Assembly (NCBI RefSeq): GCF_019704555.1
Contig: NZ_AP024745.1
Location: 10,591,501-10,655,500, forward strand
DNA from: Actinoplanes sp. L3-i22
GTDB lineage: Bacteria; Actinomycetota; Actinomycetes; Mycobacteriales; Micromonosporaceae
Length of the DNA stretch: 64,000 nt
Direction of reading: 5' to 3'
Shown in pieces: positions 8,252-16,940 of this stretch; the stretch's first letter is position 1, and the number at the start of each line of letters is the position of its first letter. The notes beneath the pieces are model-generated. The model worked only from the letters and a program-made list of their open reading frames with translations. It had not been told where the DNA came from and ran no database searches. The position numbers were made by a program, and so were the translations under genes.

Positions 8252-9913
8252 TCAGCGGCGGTCGAAACCGTTCTGATCGCGGCCCTGGGGCGGGCGTCCG
8301 CCCCCGTAGTTGCCGGGCCGGGGCTGCTGCCCACCACCCTGCGGAGGCCGGGGCGGCTGCTGACCGCCGTAGACCCCGCCGCCACCACCACCGCGGGGCG
8401 GCTGCTGTTGCTGCGGCCCGGGACCGCGCTGGGGCTGCTGGGGATTGCGGGGCGGCTGCGGGGCACGCTGAGGCGGCTGCTGCGGGGCGCGCGGCGGCTG
8501 ACCCTGGGGACCGGGCGGCTGCTGACCCTGCGGGCGCTGCTGCGGGCCACGGGGCTGCTGGCCACCGCCCGCACCACCGGGACCGGCGGGGCGGCCGTAC
8601 TGCGCGCCGCCGCCACCCTGGCCGCCGTAGACCCCGGGCCGCTGCTGCGGTCCGGCGGGGGGCTGCTTGCCGTACACCGGGCCGTTTCCGCCGCCGGCGC
8701 CGCCGTTGTAGGCGGCGTTGCGCGGGGCGCCACCGCTGCCCACCCCGATCAGCTCGCTCGACGGGTCCACCTTGCCGATGCCGCCGCTGGGGCCGTCGTC
8801 GACGTTCACCCCGGCCGGGTGCGCCTTGCGGAACCGGACGATGCCGATCACGCCGATCGCGACCAGCAGGAAGCCGAGCACGCCGACCGCGCCGACCATC
8901 TTGGTGATGTCGCCCAGCTTCAGGTCCGAGTACCAGGACTTGTCGGCGGCGCCGCCGGCCTGCGTCTTGGAGATGGCCGCGACCTCGGTGGCCGGCACGT
9001 ACTGCCGGATCCAGTTCTCGGTGTCGTGGTCGCCGTTCATGTCGGAGACGGTGTAGAAGGTCTTGCCGTCCGCGCTGTACGAGATCGCCTCGCCGAACGT
9101 CTCGTCCGGCAGCCCGGTGGTCCGCGGCTTGGTCTTCAACGCGGCCAGCACGTCACCGTTCGAGACGTCCCACTCGGAGGCGTCGGTGTACGTCCGCAGC
9201 ACCACCTTGGTGCCGCCGGCGTTGACCGACCCACCGGTGATCACCCGGTTGAAGATCTTGGCGAACGCGTTGCTGGCGGTCTCGGTGGCCGGCAGCGACA
9301 GCTCGCCGACCTTCTTCATCGGGACGCCGACCTCGTTGTTGTTCTTGAGAGCGGCGGCCGGCTTGTAGATGAGCGCGGTGCCGAGCTCCTTGGTCACGAT
9401 GATCGGCAGGCCGTCACCGTCGAGCAGGAGCGCCTCGGCGTCGTGCTTGTCCCCGTCCGGGTAGCTGAGCCGGTGCAGGACCGGGGTCCGCTTACCGGTC
9501 ATCGGCACGGTCCAGAGCCCGACGTTGGTGCGGGTCTCGCCGCCCTTGAGGACCTCGTTGTCGCCGGTGTCGGCGATCCACAAGGTCTTGCCGTCCGGCG
9601 AGAGGATCATGTCTTCGGTGTCCCGCGAACCGCCGAGCTCGATCTTGCTCTTGATCGCGCACTTGGTGTCGAGGGTGAAGATCTTCCTCCGCTTGTCGTC
9701 CGTGCTGTCGTTGATCGCGATGAACCCTGTCTTTGTCGCGACGAGACCGGAGATCTCGTCCAACAGGGGATCCTTGATCTGACAAATCTTCTTACCGGCC
9801 GTCGCCTTCGCGCTGACCGTCGCCGTAGGCGTGGGGTCAGCGGCCGACGCGCCGGTGCCACCGATCGCCACCAGGCCGAAGCCCACCACGATCGAGAACA
9901 CGAGACGCCGCAT
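8252..9913 (-). CDS. Secreted-domain membrane protein with beta-propeller-like ectodomain and Pro/Gln/Gly-rich tail
   Basis: 553 residues from ATG 9913, which places a signal peptide directly at the N-terminus (MRRLVFSIVVGFGLVAIGG, cleavage near ASA-AD). Alternative starts at 9943 and 9973 add only short leaders. Residues about 40-320 contain repeated strand motifs (LSPDGKTLWIADTGDNE, SYSADGKTFYTVSDMNGD) typical of WD40/esterase-like propellers. One transmembrane helix (MVGAVGVLGFLLVAIGVIGIV) follows, then an approximately 190-residue cytoplasmic tail almost wholly of Pro, Gln, Gly and Arg. Such tails are usually disordered. The gene is single and ends at a shared terminator with lexA. No enzymatic function is assigned. 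Confidence 0.75.
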   Translation of the reverse strand: MRRLVFSIVVGFGLVAIGGTGASAADPTPTATVSAKATAGKKICQIKDPLLDEISGLVATKTGFIAINDSTDDKRRKIFTLDTKCAIKSKIELGGSRDTEDMILSPDGKTLWIADTGDNEVLKGGETRTNVGLWTVPMTGKRTPVLHRLSYPDGDKHDAEALLLDGDGLPIIVTKELGTALIYKPAAALKNNNEVGVPMKKVGELSLPATETASNAFAKIFNRVITGGSVNAGGTKVVLRTYTDASEWDVSNGDVLAALKTKPRTTGLPDETFGEAISYSADGKTFYTVSDMNGDHDTENWIRQYVPATEVAAISKTQAGGAADKSWYSDLKLGDITKMVGAVGVLGFLLVAIGVIGIVRFRKAHPAGVNVDDGPSGGIGKVDPSSELIGVGSGGAPRNAAYNGGAGGGNGPVYGKQPPAGPQQRPGVYGGQGGGGAQYGRPAGPGGAGGGQQPRGPQQRPQGQQPPGPQGQPPRAPQQPPQRAPQPPRNPQQPQRGPGPQQQQPPRGGGGGGVYGGQQPPRPPQGGGQQPRPGNYGGGRPPQGRDQNGFDRR

Positions 9914-10016
9914 CCGCACAGTGTCGCATGCGGCGTCACCCATCGGTGTAACGCGTGGATCAACCCTGGTCAAAGGTCACCAGGTGTCCTTTTTCGCACC
10001 GACCCACAGGTTACTC

Positions 10017-11426
10017 TCAGCAACGATACGATTCCAGGTCGGCCGCGAGGTGCTCACCGACCCGGACCTGCATCTCGGTGCCGTCGTCCAGGTGCCGGGA
10101 CTGCAGCACCTGACCGGTCCGGTGCACCCGGGCGACCAGATCACCCCGGTCGTACGGCACCAGGATCCGCAGATCCACGGCCGGCCGGGGCAGCCGCGCC
10201 GCGATGGCCGCCTGGAGCTCCTGGATGCCCGACCCGCTGCGCGCCGACACGAACACCGCGTCCGGCCACGCGCGCTTGAGCCGCAGCACGGTCTCCTCGT
10301 CGGCGGCGTCCATCTTGTTGATCACCAGCAGCTCGGGGACCTGATCCGCGTCGACCTCGCCGAGCACCTCGCGGACCGCGCTGACCTGACCCTCCGGGTC
10401 CGGGTGCGAGCCGTCGACGACGTGCACCAGCAGGTCGGCCTCGGCCACCTCCTCCAGCGTCGAGCGGAACGCCTCGACGATCTGGTGCGGCAGGTGCCGG
10501 ACGAACCCGACGGTGTCGGAGAGCGTGTAGACCCGGCCGTCCTCCGCGGACGTGCGCCGGGTGGTCGGGTCCAGGGTGGCGAACAGCGCGTTCTCCACCA
10601 GGACACCGGCCTCGGTCAGCCGGTTGAGCAGGCTGGACTTGCCGGCGTTCGTGTACCCCGCGATGGCCACCGCGGGCGTGCCGCTGGACTGGCGCCGGGA
10701 ACGCTTGGTCTCCCGGACGGTCCGCATCGCCTTGATCTCGCGGCGCAGCTTGGTGATGCGCTGGTTGATCCGGCGACGGTCGGTCTCCAGCTTGGTCTCA
10801 CCGGGGCCACGCGTGCCCACGCCGCCACCACCGGAGCCGCCGGCGCCACCGCCCTGCCGGGAGAGCGAGTCACCCCAGCCGCGCAGTCGTGGCAACAGGT
10901 ACTGCAGCTGGGCCAGCTCGACCTGGGCCTTGCCCTCTTTGCTCTTCGCGTGCTGGGCGAAGATGTCCAGGATCAGGGCGGTCCGGTCGACCACCTTGAC
11001 CTTGATCTCCTGCTCCAGCTTGCGCAGCTGGGACGGGGAGAGCTCGCCGTCGCAGATGACCGTGTCGGCGCCGCTGCTGAGAACTACGTCACGTAGCTCG
11101 TCGACCTTGCCCCGGCCGATGAAGGTGGCCGCGTCCGGCTGCTTGCGCCGCTGGATCAGGCCCTCGAGGACCTGGGAACCGGCGGTCTCGGCGAGGGCGG
11201 CGAGCTCGGCCAGCGAGTTCTCCGCGTCCCCGACGCTGCCCTCGGTCCAGACGCCGACCAGCACGACGCGTTCCAGTCGCAGCTGCCGGTACTCGACCTC
11301 GGTGATGTCGGTGAGCTCGGTGGAGAGACCGGCCACCCGCCTGAGCGAGTGCCGCTCCTCGAGCTCGAGATCGCCGGTCGTCAGATCCGGCTCGTCAAGG
11401 ACGGGTGTCTGGTACGTGTTTCGCAA
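10017..11426 (-). CDS. hflX: GTPase HflX
   Basis: 469 residues. Ribosome-associated GTPase that splits stalled or stressed ribosomes. The N-terminal HflX domain contains DAATFIGRGKVDEL (about 98-111). A Gly-rich linker (GGGAGGSGGGG) precedes RGPGETKLE. The G domain has P-loop GYTNAGKSS at 257-265, DTVGF at 304-308, NKMD at 370-373 and VSARSG near 393. The start is a TTG at 11426 supported by a near-perfect AGGAGG 7 bases upstream. It ends in ESYRC. It is a monocistronic gene divergent from the malic enzyme, in the position where Streptomyces also has hflX between dapF and lexA. Confidence 0.95.
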   Translation of the reverse strand: MRNTYQTPVLDEPDLTTGDLELEERHSLRRVAGLSTELTDITEVEYRQLRLERVVLVGVWTEGSVGDAENSLAELAALAETAGSQVLEGLIQRRKQPDAATFIGRGKVDELRDVVLSSGADTVICDGELSPSQLRKLEQEIKVKVVDRTALILDIFAQHAKSKEGKAQVELAQLQYLLPRLRGWGDSLSRQGGGAGGSGGGGVGTRGPGETKLETDRRRINQRITKLRREIKAMRTVRETKRSRRQSSGTPAVAIAGYTNAGKSSLLNRLTEAGVLVENALFATLDPTTRRTSAEDGRVYTLSDTVGFVRHLPHQIVEAFRSTLEEVAEADLLVHVVDGSHPDPEGQVSAVREVLGEVDADQVPELLVINKMDAADEETVLRLKRAWPDAVFVSARSGSGIQELQAAIAARLPRPAVDLRILVPYDRGDLVARVHRTGQVLQSRHLDDGTEMQVRVGEHLAADLESYRC

Positions 11427-11578
11427 AAGTGACCTCCTACGCCCGATCGTGGCACGTCACGCGGGCGAGCGCATCCACATAACCGGGGCTGACTCACAAG
11501 TAACCACCGCGGGGGAATCGAACATTCCGTACGAGCAAGAATGTTTTTGCAAGCCCCACCAACGTCGGAGGGAACACC

Positions 11579-13039
11579 GTGGTGACCACCCGCCTGCCGA
11601 GCGCAGGATTCTCTATCACGATCCGCATCGCCGTTACCGCGGACGCCTCGTCCATCGGCCGGCTCACCACCTGCGTCGGCGAGGCCGGAGCGATCGTGAC
11701 GGCGCTGGACGTGGTGGACTCCGACCCGAGTCACGTGGTCGTCGACCTCACCTGTGACACCGCCGACTCCGGTCACGCCGACCAGGTCGTCAAGCAGCTG
11801 GAGGACCAGGACGGCGTCGACGTCCGGAAGGTCTCCGACCGGACCTTCCTGCTGCACCTGGGCGGCAAGATCGAGGTCAACTCGAAGGTCGCGCTGCGCA
11901 ACCGGGACGAGCTGTCCCGGGCGTACACGCCGGGGGTGGCCCGGGTCTGCATGGCGATCGCGGAGAACCCGGCGGACGCCCGGCGGCTGACCATCAAGCG
12001 CAACACCGTGGCCGTCGTCAGCGACGGCTCGGCCGTGCTCGGCCTGGGCAACATCGGCCCGGCCGCGGCGATGCCGGTGATGGAGGGCAAGGCCGCGCTG
12101 TTCAAGCGGTTCGGCGGCGTGGACGCCTGGCCGGTGGTCCTGGACACCCAGGACACCGACGAGATCGTCAAGATCGTCAAGGCGATCGCCCCGGCCTACG
12201 GCGGCATCAACCTGGAGGACATCGCCGCCCCGCGGTGCTTCGAGATCGAGGCCCGGCTGCGCGAGGAGCTGGACATCCCGGTCTTCCACGACGACCAGCA
12301 CGGCACCGCGATCTGCGTGCTCGCCGCGCTCACCAACGCGCTGCGGGTGGTCGGCAAGCGGATGGAGGACGTCCGCGTGGTGGTCTCCGGCGCCGGCGCG
12401 GCCGGCACGGCGATCATGAAGCTGCTGATGCGCCAGGGCGTGGGCGACATCATCGCGTACGACCGGAAGGGCGCCCTGCACCGCGGCATGCCCGACCTGA
12501 ACGAGTCGATGCAGTGGCTGGCAGAAAACACCAACAAGGCGAACTACGCCGGCGACCTGCCCGGCGCGATCGTCGGCGCGGACGTCTTCATCGGCGTCTC
12601 CGCCCCGAACCTGCTGACCGGCGACGACATCGCCAAGATGGCCGAGAAGTCGATCGTCTTCGCGATGGCCAACCCGGACCCGGAGGTCGACCCGCGCGAG
12701 GCCCGCAAGCACGCCGCGATCGTCGCCACCGGCCGCTCCGACCAGCCCAACCAGATCAACAACGTGCTGGCCTTCCCCGGCGTGTTCCGCGGCATGCTGG
12801 ACGCCAGCGCCGAGGAGTTCACCGAGGAGATGGCGCTGGCCGCGGCCCGGGCGATCGCCGACGTGGTGGGCGAGGACAAGCTCAACCCCACGGTGATCGT
12901 CCCGAGCGTGTTCGACCCACGGGTGACCCCGGCGGTGGCGGCGGCGATCCGCGCGGTGGTCCGCGGCGGGCCGGCGCCGGCCAATCCGGCTGCCACCCCG
13001 GAGTCCGAGCTCGACAAGGCCCCCGAGGGAATTTTCTGA
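11579..13039 (+). CDS. NAD(P)-dependent malic enzyme with N-terminal ACT-like domain
   Basis: 486 residues. Oxidatively decarboxylates malate to pyruvate. GTG 11579 is chosen because GGAGG lies 7 bases upstream; the GTG at 11582 is also possible. Residues 12-85 form an ACT-like regulatory domain ([20 protein letters not shown]). The malic domain follows with [12 protein letters not shown], the substrate lysine region [21 protein letters not shown], and the metal site [14 protein letters not shown] and FHDDQHGT. The NAD-binding domain has [13 protein letters not shown]. The ACT arrangement, seen in many actinobacterial malic enzymes, suggests allosteric control by a small ligand. Cofactor preference cannot be read safely. 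Confidence 0.92.
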   Translation: MVTTRLPSAGFSITIRIAVTADASSIGRLTTCVGEAGAIVTALDVVDSDPSHVVVDLTCDTADSGHADQVVKQLEDQDGVDVRKVSDRTFLLHLGGKIEVNSKVALRNRDELSRAYTPGVARVCMAIAENPADARRLTIKRNTVAVVSDGSAVLGLGNIGPAAAMPVMEGKAALFKRFGGVDAWPVVLDTQDTDEIVKIVKAIAPAYGGINLEDIAAPRCFEIEARLREELDIPVFHDDQHGTAICVLAALTNALRVVGKRMEDVRVVVSGAGAAGTAIMKLLMRQGVGDIIAYDRKGALHRGMPDLNESMQWLAENTNKANYAGDLPGAIVGADVFIGVSAPNLLTGDDIAKMAEKSIVFAMANPDPEVDPREARKHAAIVATGRSDQPNQINNVLAFPGVFRGMLDASAEEFTEEMALAAARAIADVVGEDKLNPTVIVPSVFDPRVTPAVAAAIRAVVRGGPAPANPAATPESELDKAPEGIF

Positions 13040-13093
13040 TCTGCCCCTTTTGACGCCGCCGCCCCTCTGACGCGCTCGGCCATTCCCTCCACG

Positions 13094-13171
13094 CGCTCCG
13101 TCCGCACGCTCCGTCTGCGCGCTCCGTCCGCACGCTCCGTCTGCGCGCTCCGTCTGCGCGCTCCGTCTACG
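13094..13171. repeat. Six tandem 13-bp units (CGCTCCGTCYGCR)
   Basis: Six consecutive 13-bp units alternate between CGCTCCGTCCGCA and CGCTCCGTCTGCG, with the last slightly changed. No gene is supported between the malic enzyme stop and the IS element (13040-13590); besides this array it contains the dispersed element at 13497. Confidence 0.85.
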
Positions 13172-13496
13172 CGCGGGGTGCGGCGGCGGCGTGCGCGGCG
13201 CCAGGCGCGTCGCCGTCGGCTGCGGCGAATGCGGTGGCTGCTACAGCGAGCGCAGCGATGGCGGCGCCTGCAGCGGCAGCGGCATGGTCGGCGCGGGGTG
13301 CGGCCTTCGGGTCGCGCCCCCGAACATCAAGATCAACTTCAAGATCTTCATGTCGTGCGTCCGCTGGGGTACAGACCGCCGCTCCCGCCGGGACCCCTAC
13401 GGGCTTCGCTGGCCGCTGGCGCGTCCAGACCGCGAAGCCCTCCGGGGCGACGTCCGTGGCTGGGCACGGTTACCCCAAAAACCCGATCTTCGTGAG

Positions 13497-13587
13497 TTGT
13501 CCACACCAGCGCTTCATCCACAGGCCCCAAGCATGATCTTGGATTCCCGCGCCACAATTACGGCAGAGGCGGTGGCCCCCTGGGGGC
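13497..13587. repeat. Dispersed intergenic element, copy 1
   Basis: Begins TTGTCCACACCAGCG and ends in ACAATTACGGCAGAGGCGGTGGCCCCC. It aligns without gaps with a second copy at 57747: both conserved blocks are exactly 57 bases apart in each. The intervening sequence is partly conserved (TCCACAGG, GATCTTG). Its 3' end GGCCCCCTGGGGGC is palindromic and abuts the IS30 element. No open frame is shared. Confidence 0.8.
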
Positions 13588-13590
13588 GGT

Positions 13591-14864
13591 TTCAAGGGGT
13601 CGTTGCAACGCGGTCGGTTTCCAGGAATTTTGCCAGGCGTTCGGCGGGGGTGTCCCAGTCGAGGTCATGCGGGGGGCGGGCGTTGAGTTCGGCGGCGACG
13701 TGGGCCAGGTGTTGCGGGGTGTGTTGGGTGAGGTCGGTGCCTTTGGGGAAGTACTGGCGGAGCAGGCCGTTGGTGTTCTCGTTGGTGCCGCGTTGCCAGG
13801 GGCTGTGCGGGTCGCAGAAGTAGACCGGCATGTTGCTGGCCAGGGTGAATTCGTGGTGTAACGCCATTTCGGCGCCCTGGTCCCAGGTCAGTGACTGTTT
13901 CAGATGCTGTGGCAGGGTCGCGATGGTGGTGAGCAGGGCGTCGCGGACGTGTTCGGCGGATCGGTCGGCGCCCAGGTGGACGAGCAGGACGTAGCGGGTG
14001 GCTCGTTCGACCAGGGTGCCGATCGCGGACCGGCCGCGTTCGCCGATGATCAGATCGCCTTCCCAGTGTCCGGGCAGGGCCCGGTCGTCGGCCTCGGCGG
14101 GCCGGTCGCTGATCATGATCATCGGGTGGGTGAATCGGGACTGCCGCTGCCCGGGGTCGCGGCGGGGTTTGCGCACGGTCCGGCCGGTGCGCAGGGCGGC
14201 GGTCAACTCGCGGCGTAACTCGCCGCGGCCTTGGACGTAGAGGGCCTGGTAGATCGTTTCGTGCGACACGTGCCACGCACTCCGGTGGGGATGGTCACGG
14301 CGTAGCCGGCGGCTGATCTGCTGCGGGCTGTGTTTACGGTCCAGCATCGCCTGCACGATGGCGTTCAGGCCCGGGTCAGCGGCCAGTTTCGCCGTCTTCG
14401 GCCGGGGCCGGCGCCGTTCGGCGTGTTGCTGAGCGGCGTACGGGTGGTAGTCGCCGCTACCAGGGTCCCGGTTACGGCTGATCGTCGACGGCGAGCGACC
14501 CAGCCCGGCCGCGATCGCGGCCTGACTGACCCCGGCCCGGACCAGGTCAGCAATCCGGACCCGCTCGTGCTGCGACAGATACCGGCCCGACACCGCCGCC
14601 GCCCGCGCCGCCGCGGCAACGCGGTCCTGCTCACGCCACAACCGCTGACGCTCCCGAACCCGAACCTTCTTCGCCTGCCGCCAACCCGGATGCCGCCACG
14701 CATAGGCAGTCTTGCGGTTCAGCCCCAGCATCCGACACGCCGCACTGACACCCACACCATCGGCCAACAACGCCAAGAACTTCTCCCGACGACCCACCAC
14801 CGGCCCGTCCACACCTGACATCCACAACCCCATGATCAAACAGGCGTTGCGACGACCGCTTGAA
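13591..14864 (-). mobile_element. Complete IS30-family insertion sequence, 1274 bp
   Basis: Terminal inverted repeats of 21 bp lie at 13591-13611 (TTCAAGGGGTCGTTGCAACGC) and 14844-14864 (complement TTCAAGCGGTCGTCGCAACGC), matching at 19 of 21 positions. One intact transposase fills the space between. The 3' end of the transposase overlaps the left repeat, as in other IS30 members. I cannot find a clear target duplication: flanks are GGT on the left and CTG on the right. The left flank is the palindromic end of the dispersed element, in line with the IS30 habit of choosing palindromic targets. Confidence 0.88.
13592..14839 (-). CDS. IS30-family transposase
   Basis: 415 residues. N-terminal helix-turn-helix regions (residues about 15-60 and 88-125, the latter LSQHERVRIADLVRAGVSQ) bind the ends. 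The DDE catalytic core shows GHWEGDLIIG with Asp262, LTWDQGAE with Asp320, and SPWQRGTNENTNGLLRQYFP with Glu354, plus the IS30 signature HETIYQALY. All catalytic residues are present and there is no frameshift, so the element may be active. The start is at 14839 just inside the right inverted repeat; later ATGs in the first seven codons are equally possible. Confidence 0.92.
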   Translation of the reverse strand: MIMGLWMSGVDGPVVGRREKFLALLADGVGVSAACRMLGLNRKTAYAWRHPGWRQAKKVRVRERQRLWREQDRVAAAARAAAVSGRYLSQHERVRIADLVRAGVSQAAIAAGLGRSPSTISRNRDPGSGDYHPYAAQQHAERRRPRPKTAKLAADPGLNAIVQAMLDRKHSPQQISRRLRRDHPHRSAWHVSHETIYQALYVQGRGELRRELTAALRTGRTVRKPRRDPGQRQSRFTHPMIMISDRPAEADDRALPGHWEGDLIIGERGRSAIGTLVERATRYVLLVHLGADRSAEHVRDALLTTIATLPQHLKQSLTWDQGAEMALHHEFTLASNMPVYFCDPHSPWQRGTNENTNGLLRQYFPKGTDLTQHTPQHLAHVAAELNARPPHDLDWDTPAERLAKFLETDRVATTP

Positions 14865-15251
14865 CTGAGGGGGAGGGTGGGCCCTGCTCTGCGACGAGTC
14901 GGCCCTGCCCTCCGGCCAGCCGGCCCTCACCCGCCACTCAGCCCCGCCGAACGCCGCGCGAACGAAAGCCCCGCCGAGCGGCAGGCGACCGTCGGGCGGC
15001 AACGGCCGGTCAGGGCGGGCAACCGCCAGGCGAGCAGCGGCGCGGCAAGCGGTCAGCGGCAAGCGGCGCATGCCATGAGCGGCGTGAGGCCGGGGCGCAC
15101 GGCACGCGATCGGCGGCGCGGCACGCGCGGGCATTCGGCGCGGGGCGTGCGGTGGACGGCGTGCGGCGCGGCGCTCAGGGCGTGCAGTGGACAGCGTGCG
15201 GCACGGGGTATGTGGCGTAAGTGCGGGGCGCGGCATGCGGCGCGGGGCAGG
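14865..15251. other. Gene-free spacer right of the IS element
   Basis: GC-rich sequence of Arg/Ala/Gly-type frames on both strands without ribosome binding site or recognisable domain. It leads into the 19-bp tandem array at 15252. Confidence 0.5.
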
Positions 15252-15320
15252 GCGTTCGGGGCGGAGCAGGGCGTTCGGGGCGGAGCAGGGCGTTCGGGGC
15301 GGAGCAGGGCGTTCGGGGCG
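15252..15320. repeat. 19-bp tandem array, 3.6 units
   Basis: Unit GCGTTCGGGGCGGAGCAGG is repeated exactly at 15252, 15271 and 15290, with a partial fourth at 15309. It lies just beyond the 3' end of the glycerophosphodiester phosphodiesterase gene. Confidence 0.88.
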
Positions 15321-15357
15321 TGTGGTGAGGTTGGGGTGGCGGCGGGAGCCACGGGGG

Positions 15358-16080
15358 TCAGGCGGCGGCCCAGCCGGTTAGTTCGCCGACGTAGTCGGTG
15401 ATCAGGCCGGCTACGCCCGCGTCGGCCAGGGGGCGCCACTGGGTCATGTCGTTGGCGGTCCAGGGCAGGACGCCGACGCCGACCTCGGCCAGCGCGGCGA
15501 TCGTCGGCGCGCCGCCGAGCACGTCCTCGACCGACGGGTTGCAGAACGTGATGCCGAGTTCGCGGGAGAGCTCCACCGTCTCCGCGTCGAAGCGGAACAC
15601 CAGCAGTCCCCGTCGCACTTCCGGCGCCACCTGGCGGGCCTTGCGCACCACGTCCGCGTCGAAGCTCTGCACCACCGTCCGGTCCAGCAGGTCGTACTCG
15701 GCGAGCGCGGCCATCACCGCCTTCACCTCGTCGAGGGTGGCCGGCGGCTTGATCTCCAGGAGCAGCTCGGCGCCGGTCGGCTCGAGGGCGGCGAGCGCCT
15801 CGGCCAGCGTCGGCACCCGCAGCCCGGCGTGCCCGGGGCCGAACCAGGAGCCGGCGTCCAGCCGGGCGATCTCGTCGGCCCGCAGGTCCCAGACCCGGCC
15901 GGTGCCGGTGGTGGTGCGGTCCACGGTCCGGTCGTGGATCACCACGGGCACGCCGTCCGCGGTGGCCCGCACGTCGAACTCGACGAACGTGGCACCGGCC
16001 CGGGCGGCGCCGACCAGTGCGGGCAGCGTGTTCTCCGGGGCGACGGTGCTGTAACCCCGGTGGGCGACGCGGTGCAGCAT
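15358..16080 (-). CDS. Glycerophosphodiester phosphodiesterase
   Basis: 240 residues, cytoplasmic (no signal peptide). Hydrolyses glycerophosphodiesters to glycerol 3-phosphate and an alcohol. The N-terminus VAHRGYSTVAPENTLPA carries the HRG...EN metal/catalytic motif; VEFDVRATADGVPVVIHD adds the ExD metal ligands and the second catalytic His. ELLLEIKPP provides the further acid and Lys. TIM-barrel length is normal. The ATG at 16080 overlaps the dapF stop as TGATG, so translation is probably coupled. Third gene of miaA-dapF-GDPD; a longer frame starting at 16146 lies inside dapF and is not used. Confidence 0.9.
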   Translation of the reverse strand: MLHRVAHRGYSTVAPENTLPALVGAARAGATFVEFDVRATADGVPVVIHDRTVDRTTTGTGRVWDLRADEIARLDAGSWFGPGHAGLRVPTLAEALAALEPTGAELLLEIKPPATLDEVKAVMAALAEYDLLDRTVVQSFDADVVRKARQVAPEVRRGLLVFRFDAETVELSRELGITFCNPSVEDVLGGAPTIAALAEVGVGVLPWTANDMTQWRPLADAGVAGLITDYVGELTGWAAA

Positions 16081-16940
16081 CAGTGGCCCAGTCCCGCCAG
16101 GTCGATCTCGCCGGTGGCGACCAGCACCGCCGGGCCGGCCAGCCACCAGGCGCCCGGCTCGTCACGGGTGATCACGACCCGGCCGCCGAGCACGTCGACC
16201 GCGACCGAGCCGGTGGTCAGGCCGGCGTCGCGCAGCGCGACCGCGCCGACCGCCAGCGCGCCGGTGCCGCAGGACATCGTCTCGCCGGAGCCGCGCTCGT
16301 GGACCCGCATGCTGACGTGCAGGTCCAGCCCGTCCAGCGGCTCGGCCGGCTCGACGAACTCGACGTTCACCCCGGCGCGGAACAGGGTCTTGTCGACCGC
16401 GGGCGCGGTGGTGAGGTCGAGGCTGCCCAGCGTGACGCCGTCGTGCAGCCCGCAGACCAGGTGCGGGTTGCCGCAGTCGACGGCGATCCCGGGGACGGTC
16501 AGCGCCCCGATCGTGGCGGTGCTCGCCGCGTACACCCGGGGGGTGCTCATCCGTACGGCGATGATGTCGGCCTCGACCACGGCGAGCATGACGCCGGCCC
16601 GGGTGGCCACCGGAAGGCCCGCAGGGCCGGCGGTGGCCAGGCCGTTCTCCACCAGGTACCGGGCGAAGACCCGGACCCCGTTGCCGCACATCTCGGCGAT
16701 CGAGCCGTCGCTGTTCCAGTAGTCCATGAACCATTCGGCGTCGGCGGCGTGCTCGACCGCCGCAGGGTGTTTCGCGGCGCGCACCACCCGCAGCACGCCG
16801 TCGCCGCCGATCCCGCGCCGCCGGTCGCAGAGCGCGGCGACCAGCGCCGGCGTCAGCTCCAGCTCGCCGTCGGGGTCGGGGAGGATGACGAAGTCGTTCG
16901 CGGTGCCGTGACCCTTGGTGAAGAACACGCGGTCCATCAT
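16080..16940 (-). CDS. dapF: Diaminopimelate epimerase
   Basis: 286 residues. Converts LL- to meso-diaminopimelate for lysine and peptidoglycan synthesis. The catalytic cysteines are visible as Cys85 (AEMCGNGVRVFARY) and Cys224 (GETMSCGTGALAV), with KGHGTANDFV at the N-terminus and WNSDGS before Cys85. The start overlaps the miaA stop in ATGATG, so either of two adjacent ATGs (16940 or 16937) may be used. Its place after miaA is conserved in Streptomyces. Confidence 0.95.
   Translation of the reverse strand: MMDRVFFTKGHGTANDFVILPDPDGELELTPALVAALCDRRRGIGGDGVLRVVRAAKHPAAVEHAADAEWFMDYWNSDGSIAEMCGNGVRVFARYLVENGLATAGPAGLPVATRAGVMLAVVEADIIAVRMSTPRVYAASTATIGALTVPGIAVDCGNPHLVCGLHDGVTLGSLDLTTAPAVDKTLFRAGVNVEFVEPAEPLDGLDLHVSMRVHERGSGETMSCGTGALAVGAVALRDAGLTTGSVAVDVLGGRVVITRDEPGAWWLAGPAVLVATGEIDLAGLGH

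Noticed and set aside
11520..11534. SOS-like site GAAC-ATTCC-GTACGA upstream of malic enzyme
   Set aside because: The spacer is five bases, not four, and the gene is not a damage gene; treated as coincidence.
13094..13171. Possible CRISPR array
   Set aside because: The units are directly adjacent with no spacers and no cas gene is present anywhere in the window.
13588..14867. Target-site duplication of the IS30 element
   Set aside because: Flanking bases GGT and CTG differ; none can be claimed.
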